Positions 36,621 through 45,043 of a stretch of DNA of 64,000 nt are shown here, in pieces. Numbering within the stretch: the stretch's first letter is position 1; the number at the start of each line of letters is the position of its first letter. A program made the position numbers and the translations under genes. A model generated the notes under the pieces. It was not told the origin of the DNA. It was given only the letters and a program-made list of their open reading frames with translations, and searched no databases. The DNA lies in assembly GCF_023155855.1 (NCBI RefSeq), contig NZ_JAKNUT010000002.1, positions 310,001 through 374,000 on the forward strand, in the 5' to 3' direction. This DNA is from Microbacterium aoyamense (GTDB lineage Bacteria; Actinomycetota; Actinomycetes; Actinomycetales; Microbacteriaceae).

Positions 36621-37682
36621 ATGGCGGATCTGTTCTCCTGGCCCGATGTGCTCACGAACCTGCTCGAAGGGCGCGATTTGAGCGTCTCGGAATCGACCTG
36701 GGCGATGCGCCGGATCATGGCGGGCGAAGCCACGCCGTCGCAGATCGGCGGGTTCCTCGTCGCGCTGCGCGCGAAGGGCGAGACCGTCGACGAGATCGTC
36801 GGATTCCGCGACGCGATCCTCGAGGCGGCGGTCCCGCTTCCGGTGGATGCCGGGGTGCTCGACATCGTCGGCACGGGCGGCGATCGCTTCGGCACCGTCA
36901 ACGTCTCGACCATGGCGGCGATCGTCGCGGCATCCTCCGGCGTCCCCGTCGTCAAGCACGGGAACCGCGCCGCGAGCTCGTCGTCGGGGTCGTCCGACGT
37001 GCTGGGCGCTCTCGGGATCGACCTGACCCTCACGCCCGAATCGGTCGCCGAGACGCTCTCGCGCGCGGGCATCGCGTTCGTGTTCGCGTCCGCCTTCCAT
37101 CCCGGGTTCAAGCACGCGGGTCCGACGCGGAGCGAACTGGGTGTGCCGACCGTGTTCAACTTCCTCGGCCCCCTGTGCAACCCCGCGCGCGCCGAGGCCA
37201 ACGCGGTGGGCGTCGCCCAGCTCGATCGCGTGCCCCTCATCACGGGCGTCTTCCGCACGCGCGGCGCGACGGCGCTCGTCTTCCGCGGCGACGACGGCCT
37301 CGACGAGCTCACGACGACGGGCCACAGCCGCATCTGGGAGGTCAGTCGCGGCGACATCCACGAACACGACCTGGACCCGCGCGACCTCGGCATCCCGCTC
37401 GCCGACATCGACGATCTGCTGGGCGGTGACCCTGCGCACAACGCCGACGTGGTGCGCCGCGTGATCGGCGGCGAGACCGGGCCCGTGCGCGACATCGTGC
37501 TGCTCAACGCGGCAGCAGGGATCGTCGCCTATCGGCTGTTCCGGGACGCCGCGCAGGTCCAGCGGCCCATCGTCGAGCGGCTCGCGGGGGCGATGGCGGA
37601 TGCCGCGGCATCCATCGACGACGGTCGCGCGCAGCGCACACTCGACCAGTGGGTGGCCGTGACGCGGGAACTGTCGCGCTGA
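36621..37682 (+). CDS. trpD: Anthranilate phosphoribosyltransferase TrpD
   Basis: TrpD (353 residues) joins anthranilate and PRPP in tryptophan synthesis. The PRPP-binding GTGGDRFGTVNVST and the conserved KHGNRAASSSSGSSDVLGALG, FHPGFKHAGPTRSELGVPTVFNFLGP and VFRGDDGLDELTTTG are present. It is isolated from other trp genes, next to ctaE-qcrCAB, as is usual in actinobacteria. The ATG at 36621 was chosen over an upstream in-frame one because it matches the family N-terminus and the -10 box. Confidence 0.95.
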   Translation: MADLFSWPDVLTNLLEGRDLSVSESTWAMRRIMAGEATPSQIGGFLVALRAKGETVDEIVGFRDAILEAAVPLPVDAGVLDIVGTGGDRFGTVNVSTMAAIVAASSGVPVVKHGNRAASSSSGSSDVLGALGIDLTLTPESVAETLSRAGIAFVFASAFHPGFKHAGPTRSELGVPTVFNFLGPLCNPARAEANAVGVAQLDRVPLITGVFRTRGATALVFRGDDGLDELTTTGHSRIWEVSRGDIHEHDLDPRDLGIPLADIDDLLGGDPAHNADVVRRVIGGETGPVRDIVLLNAAAGIVAYRLFRDAAQVQRPIVERLAGAMADAAASIDDGRAQRTLDQWVAVTRELSR

Positions 37683-37704
37683 CGCCCGTGATCGGGCGCG
37701 TTTT
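37683..37704 (+). terminator. Rho-independent terminator after trpD
   Basis: CGCCCG-TGAT-CGGGCG followed by CGTTTT, starting at the trpD stop codon. Confidence 0.8.
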
Positions 37705-37744
37705 GCACGGCGCGGCGCCCTTCCGCTCGTGTCGGGCGCGCCGA

Positions 37745-37750
37745 TAGCGT
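37745..37750 (+). promoter_or_regulatory. Candidate -10 box for the gene at 37787
   Basis: TAGCGT precedes a leader of about 30 bases that ends with GAGGAGG before the ATG. Confidence 0.4.
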
Positions 37751-37786
37751 GACGGTGACAGGTTCCCGTTCCGCGAGGAGGACGCC

Positions 37787-38284
37787 ATGACCGACATCAC
37801 CGCTTCAGACACCGCAGCCGCCGTCGAGCCGCCTGCACGCTCTCTCGGGGCCGTCAAGGTCGTGGGGATCCTCGGCATCCTCGCCGGCATCGTGCTGATC
37901 GTGGGCGGCATCGTCGTGTGGATCATGGTGTCGTCGCAGCTGCGGGCCGAGAACATCACGATCCCCGACGACGCGATGGCGTTCCAGGGCCAGATCGTGC
38001 AGGGGCCGTTCACGGCGTATGTGCAGGCCGACATCATCCAGCATCACGCGCTCGCGCTGTCGGACGGCAAGACCTACGCGGAGCTGCCGATGGAGGACCC
38101 GGTGCGGGCGACGCTCATGAACGCCTCGTTCCTGCGCGCTTCCCTCTTCACGTCGGTCGTGTCGTTCGGCGTCGCCTTCTTCGCGATGGGGATGGGCATC
38201 CTGTCGATCCTCTTCGGCTGGGCGCTGCACCGCCTCGCGAGTGCGCCGGTCGTCGTCAAGCGCGCGCGCCTCGCCGACGCGTAA
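37787..38284 (+). CDS. Two-helix membrane protein, often mislabelled LigA-like
   Basis: A 165-residue protein with membrane helices at about residues 25-50 (VVGILGILAGIVLIVGGIVVWIMV) and 118-150. The loop between them contains ITIPDDAMAFQGQIVQGPFTAYVQADIIQHHAL. Proteins of this kind in Microbacteriaceae are sometimes annotated as aromatic ring-opening dioxygenase LigA, but I see no dioxygenase fold or metal site, so that name should not be trusted. Function unknown. GAGGAGG precedes the ATG. Confidence 0.75.
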   Translation: MTDITASDTAAAVEPPARSLGAVKVVGILGILAGIVLIVGGIVVWIMVSSQLRAENITIPDDAMAFQGQIVQGPFTAYVQADIIQHHALALSDGKTYAELPMEDPVRATLMNASFLRASLFTSVVSFGVAFFAMGMGILSILFGWALHRLASAPVVVKRARLADA

Positions 38285-38287
38285 CCT
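38282..38287 (+). promoter_or_regulatory. Predicted -10 box of the PHP gene overlapping the upstream stop
   Basis: TAACCT begins with the stop codon of the preceding gene and lies six bases before the ATG at 38294. Confidence 0.45.
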
Positions 38288-38293
38288 GCGGGG

Positions 38294-39289
38294 ATGGACC
38301 CGCACGAGGCGCTCTCCGAGATCGCGACGCTGCTCGAACGTGAGCGTTCGTCGCGCTACAAGTCGAAGGCGTTCCGTGCAGCGGCCGATGCGATCGAAGG
38401 GCTGAGTGACGCGGAGGTGCGGGATGCCGCATCCCTCCGCCGTCGCAAGGGCATCGGCGATTCGACGTTCGCCGTCATCCAGCAGGCGCTCTCGGGCGAG
38501 GTGCCGGGCTATCTTGCGGACTTGCGGGAGCGGGCCGGGGTGCAGCGCTCGTCGACCCTGCGTGGCCTGCTGCGGGGCGACCTCCACGCGCACAGCGACT
38601 GGTCGGACGGCCTGACCTCGATCGATCTGATGGTCGATGCAGCCCGTGCGCTCGGGCACGAGTACCTCGCTCTGACCGACCATTCCCCGCGGCTACGCGT
38701 CGCGAACGGCCTGTCGGCGGAGCGACTGCGCGCGCAGCTGAAGGTCGTCGCGGACATGAGCGGCGACGGATTCACGCTCCTGTCGGGCATCGAGGTCGAC
38801 ATCCTGGACCACGGCGAGCTCGACCAGGATCCGGATCTGCTGGACGAGCTCGACATCGTCGTGGCCTCCGCGCATTCCAAGCTCCGCATGGAGCGCGGGC
38901 CGATGACGCGGCGGCTCGTGAAGGCCGTGTCGAACCCGCGGGTCGACGTGCTCGGCCACGTGACGGGCCGCCTCGTCGAGGGTTCGCGGGGGACGCGCCC
39001 GCCGTCGACGTTCGACGCGCGGCCGGTCTTCGCCGCCTGCGCCGAGCACGGAGTGGCGGTCGAGATCAATTCGCGACCCGAGCGTCAGGATCCCCCCGAC
39101 GATCTGATCGCGATCGCGCTGGGCGAGGGATGCCTGTTCTCGATCGACTCCGATGCGCACGCGCCCGGGCAGTTGTCGCTGCTGGACTACGGCGCCGAGC
39201 GGGCGGAGCGGGCGGGGGTACCGGCCGAGCGGATCGTCACGACGTGGCCGCTCGACCGACTGCGGGAGTGGACGCGCCGTCCCCGCTAG
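38294..39289 (+). CDS. PHP-domain phosphoesterase with N-terminal helix-hairpin-helix
   Basis: The 331-residue protein has an N-terminal HhH-like region (KAFRAAADAIEGLSD, RRRKGIGDSTFAVIQQAL). The PHP metallo-phosphoesterase domain follows: LRGDLHAHSDWSDG, YLALTDHSPRLRVANGL, GIEVDILDHGEL, VVASAHSKL, VDVLGHVTGR and FSIDSDAHAP supply the His/Asp metal ligands. The architecture equals the accessory and nuclease parts of PolX without the polymerase palm and fingers. It may act as a stand-alone phosphoesterase or exonuclease. Confidence 0.88.
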   Translation: MDPHEALSEIATLLERERSSRYKSKAFRAAADAIEGLSDAEVRDAASLRRRKGIGDSTFAVIQQALSGEVPGYLADLRERAGVQRSSTLRGLLRGDLHAHSDWSDGLTSIDLMVDAARALGHEYLALTDHSPRLRVANGLSAERLRAQLKVVADMSGDGFTLLSGIEVDILDHGELDQDPDLLDELDIVVASAHSKLRMERGPMTRRLVKAVSNPRVDVLGHVTGRLVEGSRGTRPPSTFDARPVFAACAEHGVAVEINSRPERQDPPDDLIAIALGEGCLFSIDSDAHAPGQLSLLDYGAERAERAGVPAERIVTTWPLDRLREWTRRPR

Positions 39290-39570
39290 GACGGCGCGTT
39301 CGCGCGCAGCACTTCGAGCCGCGCGCGGTACTCGACCTCGTCGATGTCGCCCTGCGCGAACCGCTCGGCGAGCGTGCTCTCGGCCCGACGACCCGGCGTC
39401 CGGCGCCGCTCGGCGGCCGCGTGACGCCAGCGGCGGCCGAAGATCGCGAACAGCAGGGCGACGACGGCGATCCAGAACAGCGGGATGAGCAGGAACCACA
39501 GGCCGGGTCCCGGACCCCAGCCCCAGGGGCCGTGCGGGTGAAGGGCGACGGCGGTGAGAACGTCGGACAT
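39286..39570 (-). CDS. SHOCT-domain membrane protein
   Basis: A 94-residue protein with one membrane helix (GLWFLLIPLFWIAVVALLFAIFG, about residues 25-48), a basic linker, and a C-terminal SHOCT motif LAERFAQGDIDEVEYRARLEVL. SHOCT domains are short helical hairpins of unknown role on many membrane proteins. The ATG at 39570 follows GAGAGGAAAG. The end overlaps the PHP gene end by four bases. Confidence 0.85.
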   Translation of the reverse strand: MSDVLTAVALHPHGPWGWGPGPGLWFLLIPLFWIAVVALLFAIFGRRWRHAAAERRRTPGRRAESTLAERFAQGDIDEVEYRARLEVLRANAPS

Positions 39571-39688
39571 GGGCTTTCCTCTCGGTGTGCCCCGGCGGTC
39601 GCCGAGCGCATCACCAGTCCACCCGACCCGCGGCATCCCGGAATCCGCCCGTCGGCGTGAATCGCTCTGCTCCCGGTGGAGTACGAGG

Positions 39689-40357
39689 TCAGTCGGCGCG
39701 CCACCCCGGGGTGACGAGGCCGGCCTCGTAGCCGATGACGACGAGGGCGGCGCGATCGCGCGCGTGGAGCTTCTGCATGACGCGGGAAACGTGGGTCTTC
39801 GCGGTCAGCGGCGAGAGGAACAGCCGCTGGGCGATCTCGTCGTTCGTGAGCCCCTCTGCGACAAGGCGGAGCACGTCGACCTCGCGTTCGGTGAGCGTCT
39901 TCAGGAGGTGCGGATCGGGCGCATCGCGCATTCCGGTCGCCGCGCGTTCGAGGAGTCGTCGCGTGATGCCCGGCGAGAGCAGCGCGTCGCCCGCCGCGAC
40001 GACGCGCACGGCGCGGATGAGGTCGACGGGCTCGGTGTCCTTCACGAGGAAGCCGCTCGCACCGGCGCGGATCGCCCGCGCGACGTACTCGTCGAGCTCG
40101 AAGGTCGTGACGATCACGACCCTGGTGCGGGCGAGCGCGGGGTCGGCCGCGATCTGCTCGGTCGTCCACAGACCGTCGCCGTCCGGCATCCTGATGTCGA
40201 TCATCGCCACGTCGACGGGCGTCGTCCGCAGGATCCGCAGGAGCTCTTCGCCTCCGGATGCCTCGGCCACGACCTCGATGTCGGGCTCCGAGTCGAGGAG
40301 CGCGCGGAATCCGGCCCGCACGAGCTGGTGGTCGTCCGCGAGCGCGACCCGGATCAC
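39689..40357 (-). CDS. NarL/FixJ-family response regulator
   Basis: A 222-residue regulator. The receiver domain has VALADDHQLVRAGFRALL, the phosphoacceptor Asp in VDVAMIDIRMPDGDGLW, VIVTTFELDEYV and GFLVKDTEPVDLIRAV. The LuxR-type HTH is LTEREVDVLRLVAEGLTNDEIAQRLFLS, in two parts. The GTG at 40357 overlaps the kinase stop by four bases, so the two are translationally coupled. Its partner kinase is frameshifted. Confidence 0.93.
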   Translation of the reverse strand: MIRVALADDHQLVRAGFRALLDSEPDIEVVAEASGGEELLRILRTTPVDVAMIDIRMPDGDGLWTTEQIAADPALARTRVVIVTTFELDEYVARAIRAGASGFLVKDTEPVDLIRAVRVVAAGDALLSPGITRRLLERAATGMRDAPDPHLLKTLTEREVDVLRLVAEGLTNDEIAQRLFLSPLTAKTHVSRVMQKLHARDRAALVVIGYEAGLVTPGWRAD

Positions 40358-41516
40358 GCTGCGCCGTCCCACGGGATCCGGGCCGTCACCACGGTGCCGT
40401 TCGGTGTGCCCGGCGTGACGGCGAGGTCGCCGCCGGCGAGCTCGGCGCGTTCGCGCATTCCGCGGATGCCGGCGCCCTCGCCGCCGTGCACGCCGGTGCC
40501 GTCGTCCGTCACCGAGAGGACGAGCGCGTCGTCGCGGTGGTCGACCACGACGTTCGCGCGGGTAGCTGCGGAGTGTCGCACGACGTTCGTGAGCGCCTCC
40601 TGCGCGATGCGGTAGGCGGCCGTCTGCACGGCACCCCGCGGGCGCTCGTCCGCGAGGCGGTCGTCGAGTGTCACCGTCAGCCCGAGTCCCGTGCGCTGGG
40701 CCACGAGCGCAGGAAGCTCGGCGAGCTGCGGCTGCGGCGTGAGCGGCGCGGTCGCGGGCGCGCCCGCCGTATCACCACGCAGGAAGGACAGCACGCCGCG
40801 CACTTCGTCGAGACCGGTCGCACTGAGGCTGCGGATGCTCGCGAGGGCCTCGCGCGCACGCTCCGGCTCGCGGTCGAACAGGTGCAGACCGACGCCCGAC
40901 TGCACCGCGATCTGGCTGAGCGAATGCGCGAGCACGTCGTGCAGCTCGCGAGCCATGCGGGCGCGCTCCTCCTGCTCGGCGACGCGGCGCCGCTCGGCGA
41001 GCTGTGCGCGTCGCTCCGCCCCGTGCTCGCGGCGGCCCGGATTCCCTCGCCGATCGCGAAGCAGAGCGCCAGACCCAGCGTCGTGAGGGCGACGCGGAAC
41101 GGATGCCACGTCATCCCGATCGCGCCCGCGGCGACGATCGTGGCGAGCCAGGCGCTGCCGACCGAGATGAGGGCCCAGAGGCGCGCGCCGCGCACGACGG
41201 CTCCGACGATGGCGAAGGCGAGGGCGACGAAGGGCGGCCCGGCTTCGGGGGCGACGAACAGGTCCAGGGCGGTGAGCGCGGCGACGACGGCGACCGTCGG
41301 CCCCGGGAATCGGCGCGCGGCGAGAAGGGCGAGGGCGGATGCCGCGGCCAGCGCGAGACTCGCGGACGCCGCGGCGGGGGGCGTGCGGGTCCACGCCGCG
41401 ATCGCGACGGTTCCGCCGACCTGGATCAGGAAGGCGAGGGCGACCGGGAGGTACAGCGTGAGCCCGGGCGGCGGTCGGAATCGGGGCTCGCTCTCGATCG
41501 CGTAGGGCCCCGACAT
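40354..41516 (-). pseudogene. NarL-type sensor histidine kinase, interrupted by a frameshift
   Basis: The gene is split over two frames. From 41516 to about 41040 it encodes a membrane sensor with five or six helices (MSGPYAIESEPRFRPPPGLT onward to GLALCFAIGEGIRAA). From about 41030 to 40354 another frame encodes the kinase part: REHGAERRAQLAERRRVAEQ, the HisKA_3 motif ARELHDVLAHSLSQIAVQ, and the ATPase segments AYRIAQEALTNVVRHS and DDGTGVHGGEGAGIRGMRER. The break lies in the GC-rich run GGGCCGCCGCG at about 41028-41040, where one base too many (or two too few) disrupts the frame. Both halves are otherwise intact, so a recent mutation or an assembly error are both possible. Confidence 0.85.
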
Positions 41517-41523
41517 GCGGACG

Positions 41524-41529
41524 AGCCTA
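41524..41529 (-). promoter_or_regulatory. Predicted -10 box of the kinase/regulator operon
   Basis: TAGGCT on the minus strand, seven bases before the ATG at 41516. Confidence 0.5.
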
Positions 41530-41569
41530 CGCCCGGGTTCGCTGAGCGTCGTCTGAGCCGGGGAGTGCT

Positions 41570-41597
41570 CGCGCCTACTCCCGCGGGAGTAGGCGCG
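41570..41597. promoter_or_regulatory. Perfect 28-bp palindrome, candidate operator
   Basis: CGCGCCTACTCCCG is followed directly by its exact reverse complement, with no spacer. It lies 41 to 68 bases upstream of the -10 box of the kinase/NarL-regulator operon, a position suited to an activator site. The inner TACTCCCGCGGGAGTA would be a natural dimer site. Confidence 0.65.
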
Positions 41598-41674
41598 TCC
41601 GCGCGGTGCGCGCTGCGAGGGTCGCGAACGCCTCGACGAGCGCGGGCAATGCCTGTGCTGCGCTCGAGCACTAA

Positions 41675-42065
41675 CGATCGGTTCTCGGCGGCCATCTCGC
41701 CATCACGACATATCAGGAACTCGGGATGCCGTCGGAGGCGCCGGGCGCGTCGGGGGTGGTGTTCGGACTTCTGGTCGCGCAGAACGGGTTCCGGATCATG
41801 GCGTACGACGTCCCGGGCTCATCCCCGAGTGGTTCCGTAGGGGCGGGGTCGGCTCGACGTGAGAACGGGATGACGTTCACAGATCAGCCGTTTCTTCGTG
41901 TCGGTATCGGGCGAGACACTCGACGACGTGACGACCTTGTGGAACGGTCTGTCGGAGGGGGCGACGGTCGTCGAACCCTTGGCGGCGTCGGCGTGGAGTG
42001 CCCGGTTCGGGATGCTCACCGATCGCTTCGGCGTGACGTGGACCTTCGGTGTCGTCACGGCGTGG
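41675..42065 (+). pseudogene. PhnB-like VOC/glyoxalase-family protein, decayed
   Basis: Translating from about 41681 gives VLGGHLAITTYQELGMPSEA, then FGLLVAQNGFRIMAYDVPG and ENGMTFTDQPF. After a one-base shift at about 41890 (an extra T in CCGTTTCTTCG) it continues VSVSGETLDDVTTLWNGLSEG, VVEPLAASAWSARFGMLTDRF and GVTWTFGV. This is the order of a VOC/PhnB-like domain. The first beta-alpha unit and a start codon are missing (a TAA lies at about 41672 in the same frame), and there is no normal stop. It is a broken relic. Confidence 0.75.
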
Positions 42066-42483
42066 TCGGTGCGCTGTGCCCGCAGTGGATGGCGTGCGCC
42101 GCGCGCGGTGCGCCCGGCGGCTCTCGCGTGTGAGCGCGGTGGCCGCCGCGTGCCGCCACGATGCCCTGGGCTGCCTGGCGCGCCGACCGGATCTGGCGGT
42201 GCCGGCAGGAAGCGGGCGAGTGAAATCAGACGCGCGGAGGTGGAGCGTTCGAACCCTCCTCCGCAGGCGGATGATGAGCTGCCCGGAACGATCGTTCGAG
42301 TGCCATCGGGCGTGGCGCGCGGCGGTGCGGTTCGGCGCGGCGCGCGGCGGGCCGGTCGGAACGGTGGCGCGCGGCTACGCGATCGGGGCCGTTGCGCGCG
42401 TGGGATCACGGCCACGTTCACGCGGTCAAACCTGATGGGTTGACCGTACGGCTCGACAGAGCTGATCGATAAGAACGGATCGA
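42066..42483. other. Gene-free stretch with no recognisable product
   Basis: About 420 bases between the VOC relic and the 13E12 gene. Six-frame reading gives only Arg/Ala-rich low-complexity translations with no family motif. It looks like decayed sequence. Only the hairpin at its right end is noteworthy. Confidence 0.6.
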
Positions 42484-42487
42484 TCAG
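42462..42487 (-). terminator. Hairpin overlapping the stop of the 13E12 gene
   Basis: CTGATCGAT (42462-42470) and ATCGATCAG (42479-42487) are perfect 9-bp arms with an 8-base loop. The gene's stop codon lies inside one arm. No T-tract follows on the minus strand, so termination is only possible. Confidence 0.45.
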
Positions 42488-43980
42488 AACGGCGGTGGGT
42501 CGTCTTCCGTGCCCGGAGTCGCCTTCCCGTGGCCGGAGCTCGGAACGAACCTCACCGTAGGCGGGGGTCGGTCGATGTAGATGCGCCGGGTCGGACTCGT
42601 CCACTCGAGGACGCCGCCGCCCACCTGGCGGACCGTCCAGGCCGACTCGTGTTTGAGGGTGTGATGGCGTCGGCAGAAGTGCGCGAGGTTGCAGTCCGTC
42701 GTAGCGCCGCCGCGCGCTGCGTCGACAGTGTGGTCGATGTCGCAACGGTGCGCGGGTCGGCGGCAGCCGGGGAACCGGCAGTGCTCGTCTCGGGCTGCGA
42801 GGAAGCGCACGATCGCGGGGTTGGGTCGGTAGCGATCCACAGCGAGGACGTCCCCCGTGAATGGGTCGGTCAGTACGCGGTCCCAGCCCGGCGCGTGTCC
42901 GGCCAGGCGTCGTGCCGATGCGAGGTCGATGGGCGTGGAGCCCGCGATGATCGCCGGACCGGCGTCGCGTCCTGCGAGCGCCAGGGCGGGAATCGTCACC
43001 TGAACCCTGGCCGCGATTGCGGCGAGACCGTCACCGTGCGCGACCGGCGAACCGCCGAGCAGGGTGTCGCACAGGATGTCGAGGCGCAGCTGGTCCATCG
43101 TTCGCGAGTCAGGCGTCTGATCGGCTGGCGCGGGAGGTCCACCGGTCACGGATCGCGCTCCGGTGACGACTTCCAGACGTCCGAGAGAGTCCGCTGACGA
43201 CGCCTCGTCGTCCGGGGGTGCGTCGGTCGGGCATCCGGCTTCGGTGTGCACGTCAGCAGGCCCGCGCGCATTCGGGGAAGACGAATCCTCGCACCGATCC
43301 GCGTCCGACACGTCGGCAAGGGGAGGGCGATCCTTGACCGCACGGGCCATCTGCGTGAGGCGGTCGACGATGCCGTGGGCGAGCGGAGCACTCATATCGG
43401 CGGTCAGACGCGCCATGCCATCGCCCCGATCCGTGACCCGCACCATGTGGCGGGCCTCGGCATCCGTCATCCGGTCCTGCACGCCTTCGGGGTCGATCTT
43501 GGCGACAATCGCACGGGCGATCGCGCGCAGGCGCGGTGCGGATTCGGTGTCGGCGATGCGCAGGATCTCCTGTTCGAAGTGTGCCCGGCGGTCGTCATCG
43601 ACGATTCCCGCGCCCGCGTCGAGGATCGCCGACACGTGTGCGGAGTCCACGCGACCGCTCTCCCACGCATGCAGGGTCGCCGGGAAGCGGGTGACGAGCG
43701 TCCACGCGTCGCCGATGCGCCCCTGGATCGCGCGATCGCTGACCCGCATCGCTGTGCCGAGCTCGGCGCTGACTTCGCGCAGCGGCAGATCGGCTCGAGA
43801 GCGGCGGCCTTCGCGACGAAGCTCGTCGGATCGGTTGGTGACGAGGTCGGCGGCTGAAGCGAGGAGTCGAGCCTCTCGAGCCTGCAGAGCGGCGATCGAG
43901 GAGCGCACCTCGACCACGTCATCGACGAGGTCGCTCAACGCCGACCACTGCGGCGGCGGAGGGGTACTGCTTGCGCCCAT
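42484..43980 (-). CDS. 13E12 repeat family protein, DUF222 with C-terminal HNH nuclease domain
   Basis: A 498-residue protein of the multicopy actinobacterial 13E12 family. An N-terminal helical DUF222 region of about 350 residues includes RDADPGPAI-like segments and VDSAHVSAILDAGAGIVDDDRR. A Ser/Pro-rich insert is near residues 225-290. A C-terminal HNH domain is CRFPGCRRPAHRCDIDHTV, then LAHFCRRHHTLKHESAW, with Cys pairs and catalytic His. These proteins may be mobile-type nucleases; their function is unproven. It has its own near-consensus promoter. Confidence 0.92.
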   Translation of the reverse strand: MGASSTPPPPQWSALSDLVDDVVEVRSSIAALQAREARLLASAADLVTNRSDELRREGRRSRADLPLREVSAELGTAMRVSDRAIQGRIGDAWTLVTRFPATLHAWESGRVDSAHVSAILDAGAGIVDDDRRAHFEQEILRIADTESAPRLRAIARAIVAKIDPEGVQDRMTDAEARHMVRVTDRGDGMARLTADMSAPLAHGIVDRLTQMARAVKDRPPLADVSDADRCEDSSSPNARGPADVHTEAGCPTDAPPDDEASSADSLGRLEVVTGARSVTGGPPAPADQTPDSRTMDQLRLDILCDTLLGGSPVAHGDGLAAIAARVQVTIPALALAGRDAGPAIIAGSTPIDLASARRLAGHAPGWDRVLTDPFTGDVLAVDRYRPNPAIVRFLAARDEHCRFPGCRRPAHRCDIDHTVDAARGGATTDCNLAHFCRRHHTLKHESAWTVRQVGGGVLEWTSPTRRIYIDRPPPTVRFVPSSGHGKATPGTEDDPPPF

Positions 43981-44049
43981 TGCGGCTCCAGGTTCGAGGC
44001 TCGGTCAACGAGCGAATCGATCGGCGCGACGGGCACTTCGCGTACCTAG

Positions 44050-44079
44050 AGACTAGTACATAAATTCGAGACTTGTCAA
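44050..44079 (-). promoter_or_regulatory. Promoter of the 13E12 gene
   Basis: On the minus strand TTGACA (44079-44074) and TAGTCT (44055-44050) are 18 bases apart within an AT-rich patch. The predicted leader is about 60 bases. Confidence 0.7.
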
Positions 44080-44116
44080 GCTCGCGGAAAAGAGGAATCC
44101 TCAGACAGTCCGCGGT

Positions 44117-45043
44117 TCAGCCGACGGAGTCGAGAGCCTCGACCAGTCGCGTCATCGAGGCGCCGAGGGCCCACTTCTCGGCGAGGGCCGCGGCATCCGT
44201 CTTCTGATCCTCGGTGAGGGGATGAAGGCGGGAGTCCACCGTCGGCAGATCCAGATCGCGTACGACCGCCACGACGGTCGGTGCGACGGCGAGGTAGGGG
44301 CGGCCGGCGTCGAGCTTCGCGCGGACGCCGGCCGACATGCCCTCACCCGTCTCTGCGGCGGAGAGGATGCCGGCGAGATCGCCGTGCGCGGCCAGCAGGC
44401 CGGCGGCGGTCTTCTCTCCGATGCCCGCGACGCCCGGGAGTCCGTCGGACGAGTCTCCGCGCAGCGTCGCGAAGTCGGCGTACTGGCTCGGCAGGACGCC
44501 GTACTTGGCGACGACCGAGGCATCCGTCAGCACCTCGAGGTTGCTCATGCCGCGCGCCGTGTAGACGACCCGCACGTCACGCGCGTCGTCGATGAGCTGG
44601 AACAGATCACGGTCGCCCGTCACGACGTCGACGGGCATCGTCGCGGTCGTCGCGAGGGTTCCGATGACGTCGTCCGCCTCGTGCTCGGCTGCGCCGACGA
44701 TCACGATGCCCGCGGCCGCGAGCGCTTCGCGGATGACCGGGATCTGGATCTCGAGGGGGTCGGGCACTTCTTCGACGTCGGGGCCGCCCGCGACGACCTC
44801 GGCGACGCGGTGCGTCTTGTAGGTCGGGATGAGGTCGACGCGCCACTGCGGCCGCCAGTCGTCGTCCCAGCACGCGACGAGATGCGTCGGCTCGTACATC
44901 GTCACGAGCTTCGCGATGATGTCGAGGAACCCGCGGACGGCGTTGACAGGTCGTCCGTCGGGGGCGCGCACGGTGTCGGGCACGCCGTAGAACGCGCGGA
45001 AGTACAGCGAGGCGCTGTCGAGGAGCATGAGACGGTCGGCCAT
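44117..45043 (-). CDS. 5'-3' exonuclease, PolA N-terminal domain type
   Basis: This 308-residue protein is a stand-alone homologue of the 5' nuclease domain of DNA polymerase I. Visible are LMLLDSASLYFRAFYGVP, HLVACWDDDWRPQWRVDLIPTYK, AEHEADDVIGTLA, VDVVTGDRDLFQLIDD (acidic metal-binding cluster) and the H3TH region LRGDSSDGLPGVAGIGEKTAAGLL. It probably removes flaps or RNA primers. A CAGACT box lies six bases before the ATG. Confidence 0.93.
   Translation of the reverse strand: MADRLMLLDSASLYFRAFYGVPDTVRAPDGRPVNAVRGFLDIIAKLVTMYEPTHLVACWDDDWRPQWRVDLIPTYKTHRVAEVVAGGPDVEEVPDPLEIQIPVIREALAAAGIVIVGAAEHEADDVIGTLATTATMPVDVVTGDRDLFQLIDDARDVRVVYTARGMSNLEVLTDASVVAKYGVLPSQYADFATLRGDSSDGLPGVAGIGEKTAAGLLAAHGDLAGILSAAETGEGMSAGVRAKLDAGRPYLAVAPTVVAVVRDLDLPTVDSRLHPLTEDQKTDAAALAEKWALGASMTRLVEALDSVG

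Noticed and set aside
38294..39289. Full PolX DNA polymerase
   Set aside because: Only the HhH-like and PHP parts are present. The palm and fingers of the polymerase are missing.
42245..42275. tRNA-like GTTCGAACC
   Set aside because: The arms around this loop do not pair as a T-arm and no cloverleaf can be drawn.
43163..44056. Plus-strand frame of 297 residues opposite the 13E12 gene
   Set aside because: Ser/Arg-rich antisense translation. The 13E12 protein with its HNH motif is clearly the real gene.
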